64,000 nt of DNA from Cryptomeria japonica. Its lineage: Eukaryota; Streptophyta; Pinopsida; Cupressales; Cupressaceae. Location: the NCBI RefSeq assembly GCF_030272615.1, contig NC_081415.1:366823167-366887166 (forward strand), given 5' to 3'. Below the pieces are notes generated by a model, which was not told where the DNA came from, ran no database searches, and was given only the letters and a program-made list of their open reading frames with translations. Both the position numbers and the translations under genes were made by a program. Below, in pieces: positions 9,026 to 21,007 of this stretch. Each line of letters opens with the position of its first letter. Position 1 is the stretch's first letter.

Positions 9026-12000
9026 TCATGCTTGATTCACCTCATGAAGGGGTACAACCCCTAGCTGACTTCTAAGATACTCAAAAGTAGTCTTAGGTAG
9101 AGGTTTAGTAAATATACCTACAAGTTTCTCCTTGGTAGAAACATGCTTTAAGATCACATCTTTACTCTACACTTTTTCCCTCAAGAAATGATACTTCAAT
9201 TCAATGTGCTTGGTTTGTGCGTGCAAGAGAGGGTTATTTGAAATATTTATGGCACTGGTATTATCACATAAGATCTTTACAGGTTCAGTAAACTTCATCG
9301 TAAAACCTTCCAAAATTTGCCTCATCCAGATAGCCTAGGTACAATTCATATAAGTTGCAACATACTCAGCTTCAGCAGTAGACTGTGAAATACAAATATG
9401 GTTTTTTCTACTCCATGAAACAAGTCTTCCTCCAAGAAAGAATGCTCCACTAGTTGTGCTTTTCTGGTCATCAACATTACCTACCCAATCTACATCTTTG
9501 TACACCTTCAAATCAAACCCTTCATAAGGATACCATAATCCATAGTCAACAGTACCTTTCAAATATTTTAAAATCCTCTTGGTTGCTATCAAATGTGTTT
9601 CCTTAGGATTCTTCTGAAAGCTTGCAAATAGACCAATTGCATGAGATATATCTGGTCTGTTGTGAACAACATAGTACAATTTTCCAATCATTGACTTGTA
9701 CTCCTTCTCATCAACAAATATGGCCTCATCTTCCTTAGACAACTTACAACCTGTAACAATTGGTGTCCCAACTAGTTTAAAGTCACTCATACCAAATGTC
9801 TATAATACCTCTTTCACATACTTGGACTGTGTAATGAAAATACCACTCTTCATTTGTTGTATTTGCAAACCTATGAAATTTTTTATCTCTCCTACTAGAG
9901 ACATTTCAAACTCACTTTTCATTTCACTTGCAAAGTCATTGCTCATGTCATCATTTCCTCCAAATATAATATCATCTACAAACACTTCACTAACCAGTAT
10001 CTTATCTCCTTCAGATTTGAGATATATGTTGCTATCTTCACTGGTTCTTTGAAATCCTATCTTCATCAGGTGTGAATGAAGTCTTTCATACCATGCTCTC
10101 AGTGCTTGCTTTAATCCATATAGTGTTTTATGCAACTTACATACCATGTCCTTCTTATCAGTCAAAGCATAACCATCTGGCTACTCAATGTATACTTCTC
10201 CTTCTAGTATTCCAATCAAAAATGTTGACTTTACATCCATCTAATATACTTTGAATCCCTTATGATCTGCAAATGCAAGTAAAGTTCTGACACCTTCCAA
10301 TCTAGACACTGGTGCAAAAGTCTCACCATAATATTCTCTTTATTCTTGTGCATAACCTTTGCAAACCAATCTAGCTTTGTTACGAACTACAACACCATCT
10401 TCATTCAACTTGTTCTTGAAACCCCACTTAGTACCTATTACATTTTTATTTACCGGTTGGGATACTAGAGTCCATGTGTTGTTCTTCTCAATTTTTTCAA
10501 GCTCTTCCTCCATGGCTCTAACACAATGATCATCTCCAAATGCTTCCTTAGCAATTCTAGGCTCAACAGTGGAGATCATGCAAGAATTTTCTCTAATTCT
10601 TCTTCTAGTTAGCACTCCATCATCCTTATCTCCAATAATCTATTCAGGATTGTGATTGAGTCTCACATACCTCATAATAACATGATCATTATCTTCAGTT
10701 TCATCTTCATTATCATCATCTTCTTCTGAATTTACCTGTTCCGGTTGAACTGGTACATTAGTATTTGTTTTACCGATTTCAGGTTTCACAGGTTCTAGCT
10801 CCAAAAACAAAATGCAAGGATCTTCATCCTTTTTGTCCACACTAGTTTCTCCTGAGACTTCAGGATACTCATCCACTCGAACATCAGCACTATCAATTAT
10901 TATATGTGTCTAGTTGTTATAGCACTTGTAGGCCTTACTCTTGGTGGAATAACCAAGAAATATACCTTCATCACTTTTAGCCTCAAAATTGCTAATATAG
11001 TCACCTCTCTTAATAAAACATTTGCTACCAAATATCTTGAAATAACTAACATTAGGTGATCTACCATACCAGTATTCATAAGGAGTCTTGTCCTTACCTC
11101 TTTTTACCAAAATCATGTTCATAGTGTAGACAGTTGTGCTGATAGCTTCTCTCCAGAAAGTCTTCGCTACACCTCCTTGTATCAACATCATCCTAGCAGC
11201 TTCACAACTAGTCGGTTGCTTCTCTCTACAATACCATTCTGTTGTGGTGTCCTTGGTGCAGAAAGTTGTTGTTAGATACCATTTTCTTCACAATATCTAG
11301 TGAATTCTTCAAAAGTGAATTCTATGCCTTGATCAGTCCTCAGACACTTTATCTTCTTTCCACTCTCCTTTTCAGCTAAGGCCTTGAATGCCTTGAACTT
11401 GGCAAATGCCTTTGTTTTATCTTTCAAGAATGTGACCCACATCATCCTTGAGCAATCATCAGTGAAGATCATAAAATATCTATCACCTTGAATACTTTTA
11501 GTCCTTATTGGTCCACATAAGTCTGTATGAACCAAATCTAAAAGATGCTCATCTGAAAAAGATTTGCTCTTGAAAGATGAGGATGTCATCTTTCCCAATT
11601 GGCATTCCTTACATAGAGCATTAACCAGTTTGTCCAACTGAGGCAAACCTCTCATTATCTTTGACTTACTCACTTTAACAATGTTATCAAAATTCAAATG
11701 AAAAAATATCATATGCCAAATCCAACTTTCATCTACTTTAGCAATTAAACAGTTGCTGACTTTAGGATTTAGGTGAAACAAGTTACCTTTAGTCTGCTTG
11801 TTGGTTACAATCAGTTCACCTTTACTCCCATAGATTTTGCACATACGATTTTTAAAATCCAATGGGTATCCTCTGTCATTGAGTCGGGCAATACTCAAAA
11901 GATTGTGCTTTAGACCTTCAACCCAGTAGACATCATCTGCACTACTCTTTCCATTAAGAGAAATAGTTCCCTTACCTTTAACCATGTAGGGTGAGTCATT

Positions 12001-12114
12001 ACCAAATCTTACAACTCCGCCATCAAATTTCTTCAAAGAAAGAAATTTGCTCCGATCACCGGTCATGTGATGTGAACAACCACTATCAATGATCCAATCA
12101 TCAGAATTATCCAT
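9026..12114 (-). pseudogene. Copia pol: protease, integrase, reverse transcriptase, RNase H (broken)
   Basis: Domains in order from 12114: aspartic protease WIIDSGCSHHM; GAG-pre-integrase with CKECQLGK; integrase with LVHTDLCGP and LRTDQGIEF (first two acidic residues) and a damaged APRTPQQNG..ER block; linker rich in D and E near 10700; RT with KARLVCKGYAQE, LYGLKQALRAWYERL and FVDDIIFGG; RNase H with STAEAEYVA, CDNTSA and KHIELKYHFLRE; and a typical LGVVPL end with a TGA stop at 9026. Together these would cut the polyprotein, copy RNA to DNA and insert it. Stops and small frameshifts occur at 11272, 10907, 10637, 10340, 9797, 9332 and elsewhere; the integrase pre-zinc His region is altered (WIWHMIFFHLNF). 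No functional protein is possible. Length is close to a full Copia pol. Confidence 0.93.
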
Positions 12115-13130
12115 TCATGAAACTAAAGCTTTCTGGTTAGATGTTTCTTCTTTAATGACTACAAACACAATGTCTTCATTAGGATCACCATCAGATTCCT
12201 CATCAGTGATACCACCATCAATTGCAATAAGACAATCTCTTTTTCCTTTTCTCTTGTACTTCTTGAATTTTTCTCCCTTGTGCTCATTATCACCATTAGG
12301 ACAGTTAGCAGCTATGTGTCCAATCTTGTTGCATGCAAAACATTTCAAAGGTAATTTACCTCTATATTTACCGGTTTCTCTAGGAAATTGCTTGGCCAAC
12401 AATGCTTCAAGATCAACTAAACTGTCTTCATCATCAACTTCTCTATTGGATCTAGATTCATAATTGTGACTGACATCTCTACTTTTTCTCATAGATGGTT
12501 TAGAAATAGAAGCTTTAAATGATGATTCAGTTTTTTGAATACTACCATCATAACCATTTAATTCAAAAGCAGTAAGCTTACCAATGATGGAGTGAAGGGT
12601 TACCTTGGTTTTGTCAATAGATTTCAACTCTTGAATGGCTGCAACTTGGATAGCGTAGACCGTTAGTAGGGTTTCAACACCTTAACTATTGTGGCATCAT
12701 CCATCTTACCACCAACACTCTTGATCTCACCAAGTATCTCTTTCATCCTCTAACCATACTATTGGATATTCTCACCTTCAGCCATCTGCATGTCATCAAA
12801 CTTTCCTCTTAGACTCTCTTCCTTGGCAATCTTCACATGTTCATCACCACTATAAATCTCTTCAAGTTTCTTCCATACCTCATATGCAGTCTCCAGACCA
12901 TGAACATCAACATATTCAGCATCAGAGAAAGAACTGATAATAGCCTCCAGTGCTTGATTATTTTCTCATTGCTCTTTCTTCTGATCATCAGTCATAATCC
13001 CACTTGGTGCAACATATTGAGTACCAACATGTTCCCAGTATTAATTTCCAAGACTCTTGATATAAATTTTCATTCTATCACTCCATATCCTATAGTTCTC
13101 TCTATTAAACTTTGGACCTTCCTTCTTCAT
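12115..13130 (-). pseudogene. Copia gag (broken)
   Basis: Start codon at 13130 follows the primer site by about 60 bases. The N-terminal part shows the UBN2-type gag wording FNRENYRIWSDRMKIYIKSL and EAYVDVHGL-like capsid text; the C-terminal half has a zinc knuckle CFACNKIGHIAANC and a lysine-rich tail. The 12627-12115 half is in the same frame as pol and is separated from it by a single TGA just before the protease, so gag and pol were one frame, as usual for Copia. The N-terminal half lies in another frame and carries several stops (TAA near 13050, TGA near 12970, TAGs near 12750). Gag builds the particle; this copy cannot. Confidence 0.85.
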
Positions 13131-13190
13131 CGTGATCTACAAGATCTTTACCTCAAGTTGTTAGGCTTAGACCTTAGAGGATTTGAAATA

Positions 13191-13201
13191 CTCTGATACC
13201 A
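13191..13201 (-). other. Primer-binding site, initiator tRNA-Met type
   Basis: The minus strand reads TGGTATCAGAG two bases after the 5' LTR end (CCATCA), the classic Copia minus-strand primer site. Confidence 0.88.
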
Positions 13202-13203
13202 AT

Positions 13204-14614
13204 TGATGGTATGATGAAAGAACGAGGATCCGATCAACTACTGAGAGGGGGGGTGAATCAGTAGATAGAAAAATTGATAAACTTTCACCTTTCTCAGAAA
13301 TAACAACTCAAAGTAAACTTAAAACTATGAATGCAATATCTCTATCAAGATAAAATTATCAAGCTAAATTGGTTGACTGTTACAACAGATAACAGTAAAT
13401 AACTTGAAACTCATAACCATTCAAATACTTTTACTGACATAAGTAAAACGTCATTTCATATTGTTGTCGGTTATCATGACTTATCAAAGTGGAATAAGTA
13501 GCTAAGCAAATCAACCATAAAAACATAACCACAAAAACATTCACCACTTGACACAATATTTTTGACGTGGAAACCCAAATGGGAAAAACCACGGTGAGAT
13601 GAGACTCATAAGATAACTATCTAAACTCTTCTGAAGTTCGCCCTGTTAGGAGCCAAGCCTATTAAAGCTTTTACAAAAAGTCCTGTTAAGAACAAATCCT
13701 ATTAGGGACCACCCGGTTAAGGGATTGACTATAATGCCTTATTAGAAGCAATACCCTATGAGGAGTAACCTTTGTAAAGGATTTAGAATCCAAGCTAATG
13801 GATCACCTTGTTAGAGGATTTGAATAACACCAATCTTGTTAGAGCTTACCCGGTTAGGGGATTTAACTGCTGTAATTTTTAGAAAACAACAGGAGTTTGT
13901 TGATCTGTTTGAATATCACTTCACTTGCTTGTTCAAATCATTTTCATGCTCCTATCTTCCTTTACTCAAACTGTAGATACATCATCCTATTCGGCAACCA
14001 CACACTCAATTCAACTTTGCCAACACACTTAAACCAAAACAACTCATCAACCTTATAAAAAATTAATTAGGTCGGTAATACAACAAAAACCTAATTCTCT
14101 CATAGAGATTACAAACAAGTCAGTTCAAGTATGACCATTGGATTACATAAAAATATCTACACATCATTCAAGAAAACCTCAACCGCTCCTTAATCGCCGC
14201 TTCATCGAACTCAGTAACTCATCATGCGCTTTGCATTACATGCAATATACTTGCTCATTCCCAAGACAAAAATTGTTACCTCAACGCGCCAAAATCACTT
14301 TAAAACTCTCTTCATACAATATGCATCTATGTCATAATCATTACAGCTCATCATCAGATCATAAACCACTATAACTAATTCACCAAACTTAATTGGTTAG
14401 GGTTTATCAAAATAACAGGTAGGGTTTATCGATTCAACTCTCTAATACTTAGCAATACTGGTTCACTCAACAAACTTACCTACCGGTTACAGTACCTTTT
14501 ACTTAGCTCTTCCTACCGGATATAAAACATCATTACAACAATATCATTACCAGTTAATTGGCACCAATGACAACATAACATATCATTAATGCAATCTTTA
14601 TGCAAATGCCAACA
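13204..14614 (-). repeat. 5' LTR of the 6784-14614 Copia element
   Basis: 1411 bases, TG...CA ends, lacks retroposon A and so shows its empty target. Differences from the other LTR are mostly transitions. The extra phrase AAAATAACAGGTAGGGTTTATC near 14410 is a small local duplication not in the left copy. Confidence 0.93.
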
Positions 14615-15109
14615 GAAAGTAGGAATACTAGTCATAGGATTAGTCAAAGGAATAGAAGAATTGACTTGTATTGAAGGTTGTGAGTGACCTAGGGTTTCGG
14701 CATAATTCTTGATAGGCATGACATTAGAATCAGTAATATGTGCAATACCATGCAATATATCAATTCCATTCTTATCACTTTGAAACATGCACTTAAAACA
14801 TTCAATTAATGGAAGAGCTTCACTATTAGGGTATTCTTGGGACATTCATTATTGAAAGCTATCAAATTGATTGTCCAATGTGGAAAGTTGATCTAAAGAA
14901 ACCCTAGTTAAGGCTTCTTCTTCATCATGGGATCCATCAATGGGGTGAATAGGCACATGATGAGGATGGGAAGAATTAGCATGATCTTAATTAAAGAATT
15001 TACCCAAATTAGGCTCCATCCCCTCGATAATTAAACCTTGGGAAGCCTTAATTCTAATGCTTCGTCTAACGGGGATAGGATAGGTAGGACTAATAGTGGT
15101 AAAACTCAT
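14615..15109 (-). pseudogene. Ty3-type gag, N-terminal segment
   Basis: The start chosen is the ATG at 15109 (MSFTTISPTYPIPVRRSIRIK), preceded by an ORF-free leader. It reads to the Copia junction at 14615 and then continues in frame at 6783 when one GAAAG copy is discounted. In-frame stops: TAA after GKFFN, and TAA-TGA just before MSQEYPNSEALPLIECFKCM. The family of this gag is shared with 6193-6783 and 1470-2004. No lineage is assigned because its pol is not in the window. Confidence 0.75.
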
Positions 15110-15665
15110 GCACTAGAGGGAAAATTTGAATTTTAAATTGTAGAACAAAGCTTACAAAATTGAGTAATACAAAATTCAAGAAAATAATGATTACATAATT
15201 TGAACTTTGTTGGGGAAAGAGGATGACACAATTTCCAAAAATGAAAGGAAATTGGAATTTTAAAATTAGGGCCAAGGGAATACCACTTAATTTTCAAATC
15301 AAGATTTTTAAAATCAGGGCAGACTACAATTAACCTCTTAATTTTAAAAAAATTCTTGAAAGTTGAAATGTTGAATTTTGAAGGTATTTCCGATTCTAGA
15401 GGGATCAAAAATCGATAAAATCAGCCAATCTTCCGGATTTAGGCTATTAAATACAGTCATAAAAGTCTCCCAAAATTTTGTGAAAAAAGTCGAGGACCGT
15501 GGCGGGAACGCAATGGTCCGACCAACTTTTCTCAAAATTTTTAGGGATGGATATTATGATGATTTTAAAGCTAACCCCAAAAAATTGGCAAATTTTACGA
15601 TATCTAGATGGGAAAATGTTAAACTATATAGGTAACCAAGGGTTGAGCATGTAATTGAAAATATT
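15110..15665. other. ORF-poor stretch: probable leader/LTR remnant of the split gag element
   Basis: AT-rich. An 85-codon plus-strand frame (15378-15635) has no recognisable motif and looks fortuitous. On the minus strand the stretch lies just upstream of the gag start, where a leader and LTR would be expected. No primer site was found, so this is positional inference. Confidence 0.35.
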
Positions 15666-16688
15666 GACCCCAATTAGATGAATTTATTTAGTGATATTGA
15701 TCTAGGAAGCTTTAGGGTTGAGGCCGCACAACCACAACTTAGGAATACTCGTCCAATTGATAAGGAGCTACAATTGGATAAAGAAGGTGTGTTGTTGATG
15801 TGCTTTGATGGTGCTTGCAGTAAACAAGGCAATGGAGCAGTTGTGGGCTTCATTGCCCCAAGTGGTAAGACATTCAAATACTCATTCTTATTGTCATTTG
15901 AATGTACAATTAACATATTTGAGTATGAAGCACTATTGCTAGGATTGAATCTAGCCATCAAACATGGTATAAAATTGCTAAGTGCTTTTCGGAGATTCAT
16001 AATTCATAATATCACAAATCATATCTAAGTACTCTTGTAAAAACAAGAGGTTGAAACAATATAAACATGTAGTATGGGACTCAATATAAATTTTAGATGC
16101 ATTCTCAGTCGAGTGGGTAGACAGGTCAAAGAATATAATGGCAGATTTACTAGCTAATATTGCTCTGAGGCAAAATGATTTGACTCTAGCTAGCATTATT
16201 TAGGTGGAAATTAAGGCAAGACCTTTGGTACAAGATAATGTGTAAAATTGGTAGGTGGTTAATGATGATGATGACATATTAAGATTCTTAGAATGCATGG
16301 ATCAGTATGAGTCCCAAGAGATAGATTGGAATGCTATGGTTCATGTGGTGGATGGAAAGGAGACTATTTTTGGAAATGAAGTAGTACAGCTGAAAACTAA
16401 CAAAATACCCAAGGGGTTGGCAGCCTTAGAAAGGGTATTTAATGGCAATGATAAAATAAATGCAAAATTTATTCCTATTGATAATGGAGATCTTGAAGAA
16501 GTGAATTTGGGAACAGATAATGCCCCAAAAAAGGTATATATTAGAAGAAATATCAGCCCGAAGGTCAGACAGATGATTATAGACTTACTAAGAAAGTACA
16601 AGCATGTGTTTTCCTAGTCATATGATAACTTGAAAGCTTATAGAGAAGACCTATTCCAACATGCTATACCATTAAAGCTTGATATTAA
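15666..16688 (+). pseudogene. Tat-type Ty3 fragment: archaeal-type RNase H and linker into RT
   Basis: From 15678 the frame shows an RNase H of the extra (archaeal-type) kind: LLMCFDGACSKQGNGA (first Asp), SFECTINIFEYEALLLGLNLAIKHGIK (Glu) and, after frame breaks, VEWVDRSKNIMADLLANIA (last Asp region). It is followed by the linker DDDDILRFLECMDQYESQEIDW, QLKTNKIPKGLAALERVF and an RT-proximal KVRQMIIDLLRKYKHVFS. The same order, RNase H upstream of RT and the same QLKTNK.PKG..LE..F linker, occurs in the full Tat element at 52480-53979. The GDSELV block is replaced by a garbled stretch near 16000. It ends at 16688, where an LTR begins, so RT was cut off by that insertion. Confidence 0.8.
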
Positions 16689-17961
16689 GTGTAATACCCT
16701 AAAAATGGTCATCTAAACCATGGGGCCCTAATCTCGACAACATCACCAAGGTCCTAACCAAAGGCAATTAAATCAACCTTGAGCACTTAATAATTAATTC
16801 TTCAATCATTAATGTTAAATGGCAAATAAATCACTCAACATTAATTAAATATTTATTTAATTAATTAAATCATTCCAAGTAAATCATTTTGATCAATTAT
16901 CCTATTTATTTAATTAAATATCCTAGCATATTTAATTAATAAATAAATTTGTCATTTAATCATAAAAAATAAATTAATTACAAAAAAAATGAATTAATTA
17001 CAAAAAAAAGGAACTAATTTAAAAAAAGAGATTTATCGCAAAAAGAGGAATTAATCTGCAAAAGAAAGAGTTAAATTGAAAACAAAAGAAAAGAAATAAA
17101 TTGAGAGGAGAAATCAAACTTAAGATATTTCTTTTTCTAAAATTGAGATAACTTGGAAAATCAAAAAAAGCAATTGAATTGACTTAATCATTTTCTCTAA
17201 AATTAAGACTCAAAGATTTTAAAGAAAGAAGTTAAGTTGCATTGAAAAGGATTTTTCTAAATAAAAATCTTGAACAAATTAAAGAAAAGTGCATGAAATC
17301 ATCTATTTTTATCTCAAGTGTATGGAATCAACTAAATTTATCCCTAATGCAAACTCAGATTTATAATCTGAATGCATTTCAATCAAGCTATAATTGGAAT
17401 CTACCTCAAGATTAACTTAATCGGATCTCGCAATTATTTCAATTATCCTGAAATGTGTTTTTTCTTGAATAATCTCAACCGCTCATTGCTAATCAATCTT
17501 GACCGTTGGTCTCTCTTTTGAGTCTACATAAATTCAGCCTTCATCTCTCATTCAAAACACCCTGGAGATTTATTGTTATTATGTAGTTTTTGCTCTGGAG
17601 TCATTGAAGATATTGTGCTTTGATATTAATGCATCTTAGTTTAGCTTTTTGCATATTTAGTTTAATTATGATTGCTTGATTTCATCTAGCCTAGTATTCA
17701 TTCATCTAGCTTAATATTGCATACTTTTAGCTTATTCTTGTGCTCATATAGATTAAATCCTTCGTCTTGTTGTAGTCTAGTCATTGGTATTGCTTATACA
17801 AATCTGAGAGCATGTCTATACTCGCATCTTTTAGAAGGTAATAGGTCGATTTGTTATGGTTTTCATATTCATGATTATATTTGTCTAACCATGCATGCAA
17901 TGACTTAATTGAAGTGTTGTGTCTTACATCTTACAGATACTTATTCCACTTTTCACACACA
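16689..17961 (+). repeat. 5' LTR of a plus-strand Tat-type element
   Basis: It starts TGTAATACCCTAAAAATGG right at the break of the Tat fragment and ends in CACACA before a primer site. The left part is very AT-rich with an imperfect repeat of about 20 bases around TTAATTAC followed by an A run (16965-17050). No second LTR is in the window, so the borders are inferred from the TG start and the primer site. Confidence 0.65.
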
Positions 17962-17965
17962 TTTT

Positions 17966-17983
17966 TGGTGCCCACTGTGGGGC
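17966..17983 (+). other. Primer-binding site of the Tat-type element
   Basis: TGGTGCCCACTGTGGGGC directly after TTTT and the LTR end. The form TGGYGCCCACYGTGGGGC is common in plant Tat elements. I do not assign the tRNA. Confidence 0.7.
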
Positions 17984-20038
17984 AGAAAACTACATTTTTT
18001 GGCCTCGTAGATTAACTCATTTCTATTTTTCAAATTAATTTTTTGGATTTTTTTCGTACAGTTTCTGCAAAAACTTGTACAAGTTTTCACAGAGGCCCGA
18101 ATGACAAACTACATATATCGTACGGTCCGTCGTGAACTATCGTACGGCTCGATGAGAATACTCATATAGTATTCTGGAATTTTGTATTAAAAACAAACTA
18201 CATTTTTAGGATTTTTCTTGTTGAATTTTTATGGTACTAATGCTGACCCTGGCTTGTTGTTTGTCTGCCTGAGAGATTTTGACAGCCTAATCAGTTTTTG
18301 CAGAAGCTTGTCAAATAACACACCTGTCGCACAAAAACAATATGACTACTGATTCATTGTTTTTGCAGGTTGTCTGAAAGGATTCAAGTGAACATCATGT
18401 ATTCTTTAAATTCATTTTTAGGCACTTAAATTGCTCTCTGGTTAATGAACAAATTTGTATTTTATGTTTTCAAAAAAATCTAAGAGGTAGGAGAGTATGC
18501 TCTTGTCTGTACAGACAATCAGAAATCCAGACCCTTGAGGCTTTTTCTAAATTTGAGATTTGTGTACCTTTAGCGGGCCTGTCACAGTGGGAAAAAGTAA
18601 TCACCCTGTGAGAACGACCCAATTGAGTACAACTGGACCTGAGCATTCCAACTCACTATAATAAATATACCTTTGGTGATTAAAGTCTTAGAGGACTGGA
18701 TTATTTGAGTTTTCTCTTTGAGATCTCTCATATTGAACATTTTGTAGGGCCTCACAGTCTCAATCACGTTTACGTGACTATAGCTTGTTTCAGTACCTTG
18801 TCAAGCTATAGGCCTCAATCATGCTTGCGTGACTTCAAGGGGTAATTTCGAACAAAATTCCTTACTAAGAACTATAAGATAGAGGCTACCTAATTCAACT
18901 CCGAAAGGGGGATAATCTTTGTGCAAGAGAGATAGTAACTCCCCTAAGATACTTGTCATTTTGTGACCCCATTAGCGTTTGGAGTCGGCTAATACGACAT
19001 TGAGAATCCATTGTGTGAGACTCAGCGACTGTATTCTGATTAGCTATTGGGTGTGTACCTGAGTCTGCAAGCAAAGGTTTTCTTCTCTAAGCCAACTTCC
19101 GTAGGGTTAGCATGTTATGCTTGAAAGTCATTATACATCTTGCGTGTTTACTGTGTTTTCATCCCTGAAACTAAAATTGAAATACTAAAACTGGAGAAAA
19201 CAAATTAACAACATCAACAACTCAGTGATCAAAACTCTATCCGTGTCAAAAACTAGTCTCTGTCAGTCATCAAAAACTCAATCCTTATCAAAATCTGGTC
19301 TCTGTCAGTCATCAAAACTTTGTCTGTGTCAGAATCGCGTCTTTATCCAAAACACTATCGTACGATTCTACTGAATTATCATGTGGCTACATACCTATTA
19401 TCGTACGAGTCTTCATTGGTCCTGTCATTTTATCGTCTATCCCTATCAGAATTGTCGTCCGAGTATACAGAATTATCGTTATGTTTCTTGAAAATTATCA
19501 TCTAGCCCTTAGCATACTATCGTACAAATAATCATCATACTTATCATATTATCATCTAGAGGTCATTAAACTGTCGTGCGAGTTTAGATGTCAACTCATA
19601 TGAGAAACTGTCTATGTCATCTGGGAACTGTTAAATTGTTGTCTAGGTCATAAAACTATGTCGTACGAATTCCTGATTTTTTCAGTCTAGAAACTTGTTT
19701 GTCTACACATTTTTTTTTCAGAATAGTCAAACTTGCCTAATCAGTCTACAACGAGCATAAAAATGGTCATCATAATCCTAAGCATAAATAATCTTGATAG
19801 TGTACCCTTGCCATTGTGTTGCACGATTTTTTCGATCATCTTTCAGCTAGTTCAATCAACCACTTATCAAATCACATCAAACCAAGTTACTTAGATCACG
19901 TCTAATATTGGATAGATCATTCATAAAACCAGACTAAACCTTAGTCACTTATCTCAATCACTATGTCAAACGAACAACTAGCTTTAATTTTATCTTGACC
20001 TTTGCATCACATCTAGCTCTCAGTCATATCAGTTATAA
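17984..20038 (+). other. Long untranslated leader of the Tat-type element
   Basis: About 2 kb without a credible ORF between primer site and gag. The first 100 bases (TTTTTTTCGTACAG...ACTTGTACAAGTTTTCA) match, in reverse, the right edge of the window (63900-63995), tying both to one leader family. The middle (18590-19120) has a phrase CACTGTGAGAACGACCC and runs of short direct phrases but no recognisable gene. Confidence 0.6.
18116..19670 (+). repeat. TCGTACGA motif array in the leader
   Basis: Copies and near-copies of ATCGTACGA occur at about 18119, 18139, 19359, 19400 and 19519, with variants (TCGTCTA, TCGTCCGAG, TCGTGCGAG, TCGTACGAA) at about 19432, 19452, 19570, 19638 and 19660. Spacing in the dense part is about 20-45 bases. 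The core TCGTACGA is itself a palindrome. Confidence 0.7.
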
Positions 20039-20859
20039 ATGCCTACTGAAACCAGAAGTTCTCACAAGAAAGATACCAAAGGTGAAGGATCATCCTTTTC
20101 ATTAAAAGAAAATCCATTCTTCGTAAAGGACCATGTCTCTAATAAACCTTCATCATCAAATTTACCAATTTTTTTATCAACCCTTATCTCCCATCATGTC
20201 TAGAGAAAGGCAACACAGACAAGTTGCTAAACATGACACTTATGACAATCTCAACACCCATGCTAATGACAGTGATTCCTCATCTAGTGAGTCTGAAGCC
20301 TTTGAACTTACAAAAGTTGTTATAAATAGCTATCAAAAGGATAAAGATTCCCAAAAAATGATGAAGATTATCATGGCTAGAGAAAAATAAGATTATTTTC
20401 TAGAGCTAGCAAAACAAGGTGCTAAACTGCCTACTAATTATAACATGGAAACCCTTATCACTAAAGAGGAAGATACACACTTAGCACTAGTAAACAAACA
20501 ATTGCAAGTGTTATAAACTGAAATCACATAAATAAAAAATAAGGATAAATCATCAAAGCAATATTCTCTAGACACGATATGCCCATTCCCATTTGCCAAA
20601 AATCTTTACATGCCTCCATTTCCTTCAAGAGTGGAGATTCCTAAGTTTCATAAATATGATGGTAATGCAGATCCTCAAGACCATGTCAGAGAATTTTGTA
20701 CTTTATGTATGGATTTCATGCATGAACAAACATATCTCATATGTCTTTTCCCGAGGAGTTTAGGAGGACAAGCTATGGAATGGTTTTCAAGCCTACCTAT
20801 GGGAATTAAAACTTTTGAGAAATTAGTCGAATTGTTTCTCCAGCAATACTCTTGTTGGT
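20039..20859 (+). pseudogene. Tat-type gag, truncated
   Basis: A start at 20039 (MPTETRSSHKKDTKGEGSS) fits the end of the leader. A frameshift around 20130-20190 leads into the frame that carries an acidic Ser-rich stretch (ANDSDSSSSESEAFELTK) and then the gag capsid block VEIPKFHKYDGNADPQDHVREF, SLGGQAMEWFSSLP, FEKLVELFLQQY. Stops lie near 20388, 20514 and 20530. The capsid text ends at about 20859, where sequence of another element begins in a different frame, so the 3' part of gag and all of pol are lost. The capsid wording is close to that at 59646-61166. Confidence 0.78.
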
Positions 20860-21007
20860 TCCCAAAAATAGACGGGTTTACACTGCCACTGGGCAGAGAC
20901 CAAGCTGATTCCTCCAAATATCTATGGAGAGCCACCTCCAACTATGAATATCTGTCAGGCTTGGACCAACATTAACAAGGATGTGAGATCCTTCTACACT
21001 AGATAGT
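20860..21007 (+). pseudogene. Copia-linked unknown ORF, first part (before the chromovirus insertion)
   Basis: A frame with ETKLIPPNIYGEPPPTMNIC and QAWTNINKDVRSFYTR continues in the same frame at 28841 beyond the inserted chromovirus. Its 5' end is a junction with the Tat gag at about 20860. I do not recognise the protein; its position upstream of the polypurine tract and LTR at 30116-31293 suggests an extra 3' ORF of a Copia element. That reading is inference. Confidence 0.5.

Larger units (their letters stand above)
6784..14614 (-). mobile_element. Complete Ty1/Copia element, minus strand
   Basis: Two LTRs (6784-8669 and 13204-14614), a primer-binding site complementary to initiator tRNA-Met next to the right (5') LTR, gag, protease, integrase, reverse transcriptase and RNase H in Copia order, and a polypurine tract next to the left (3') LTR. 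The 5-bp target duplication GAAAG is perfect at 6779-6783 and 14615-14619. It splits a gag gene. The first 213 or so bases of the LTRs differ at about 15 positions by eye, so the insertion is old. RT and integrase wording resembles the Tork/SIRE side of Copia, but I cannot fix the lineage. Confidence 0.95.

Noticed and set aside
15378-15635. 85-codon plus-strand frame ahead of the Tat fragment
   Set aside because: No motif, AT-rich, and it overlaps the expected leader of the minus-strand gag element.
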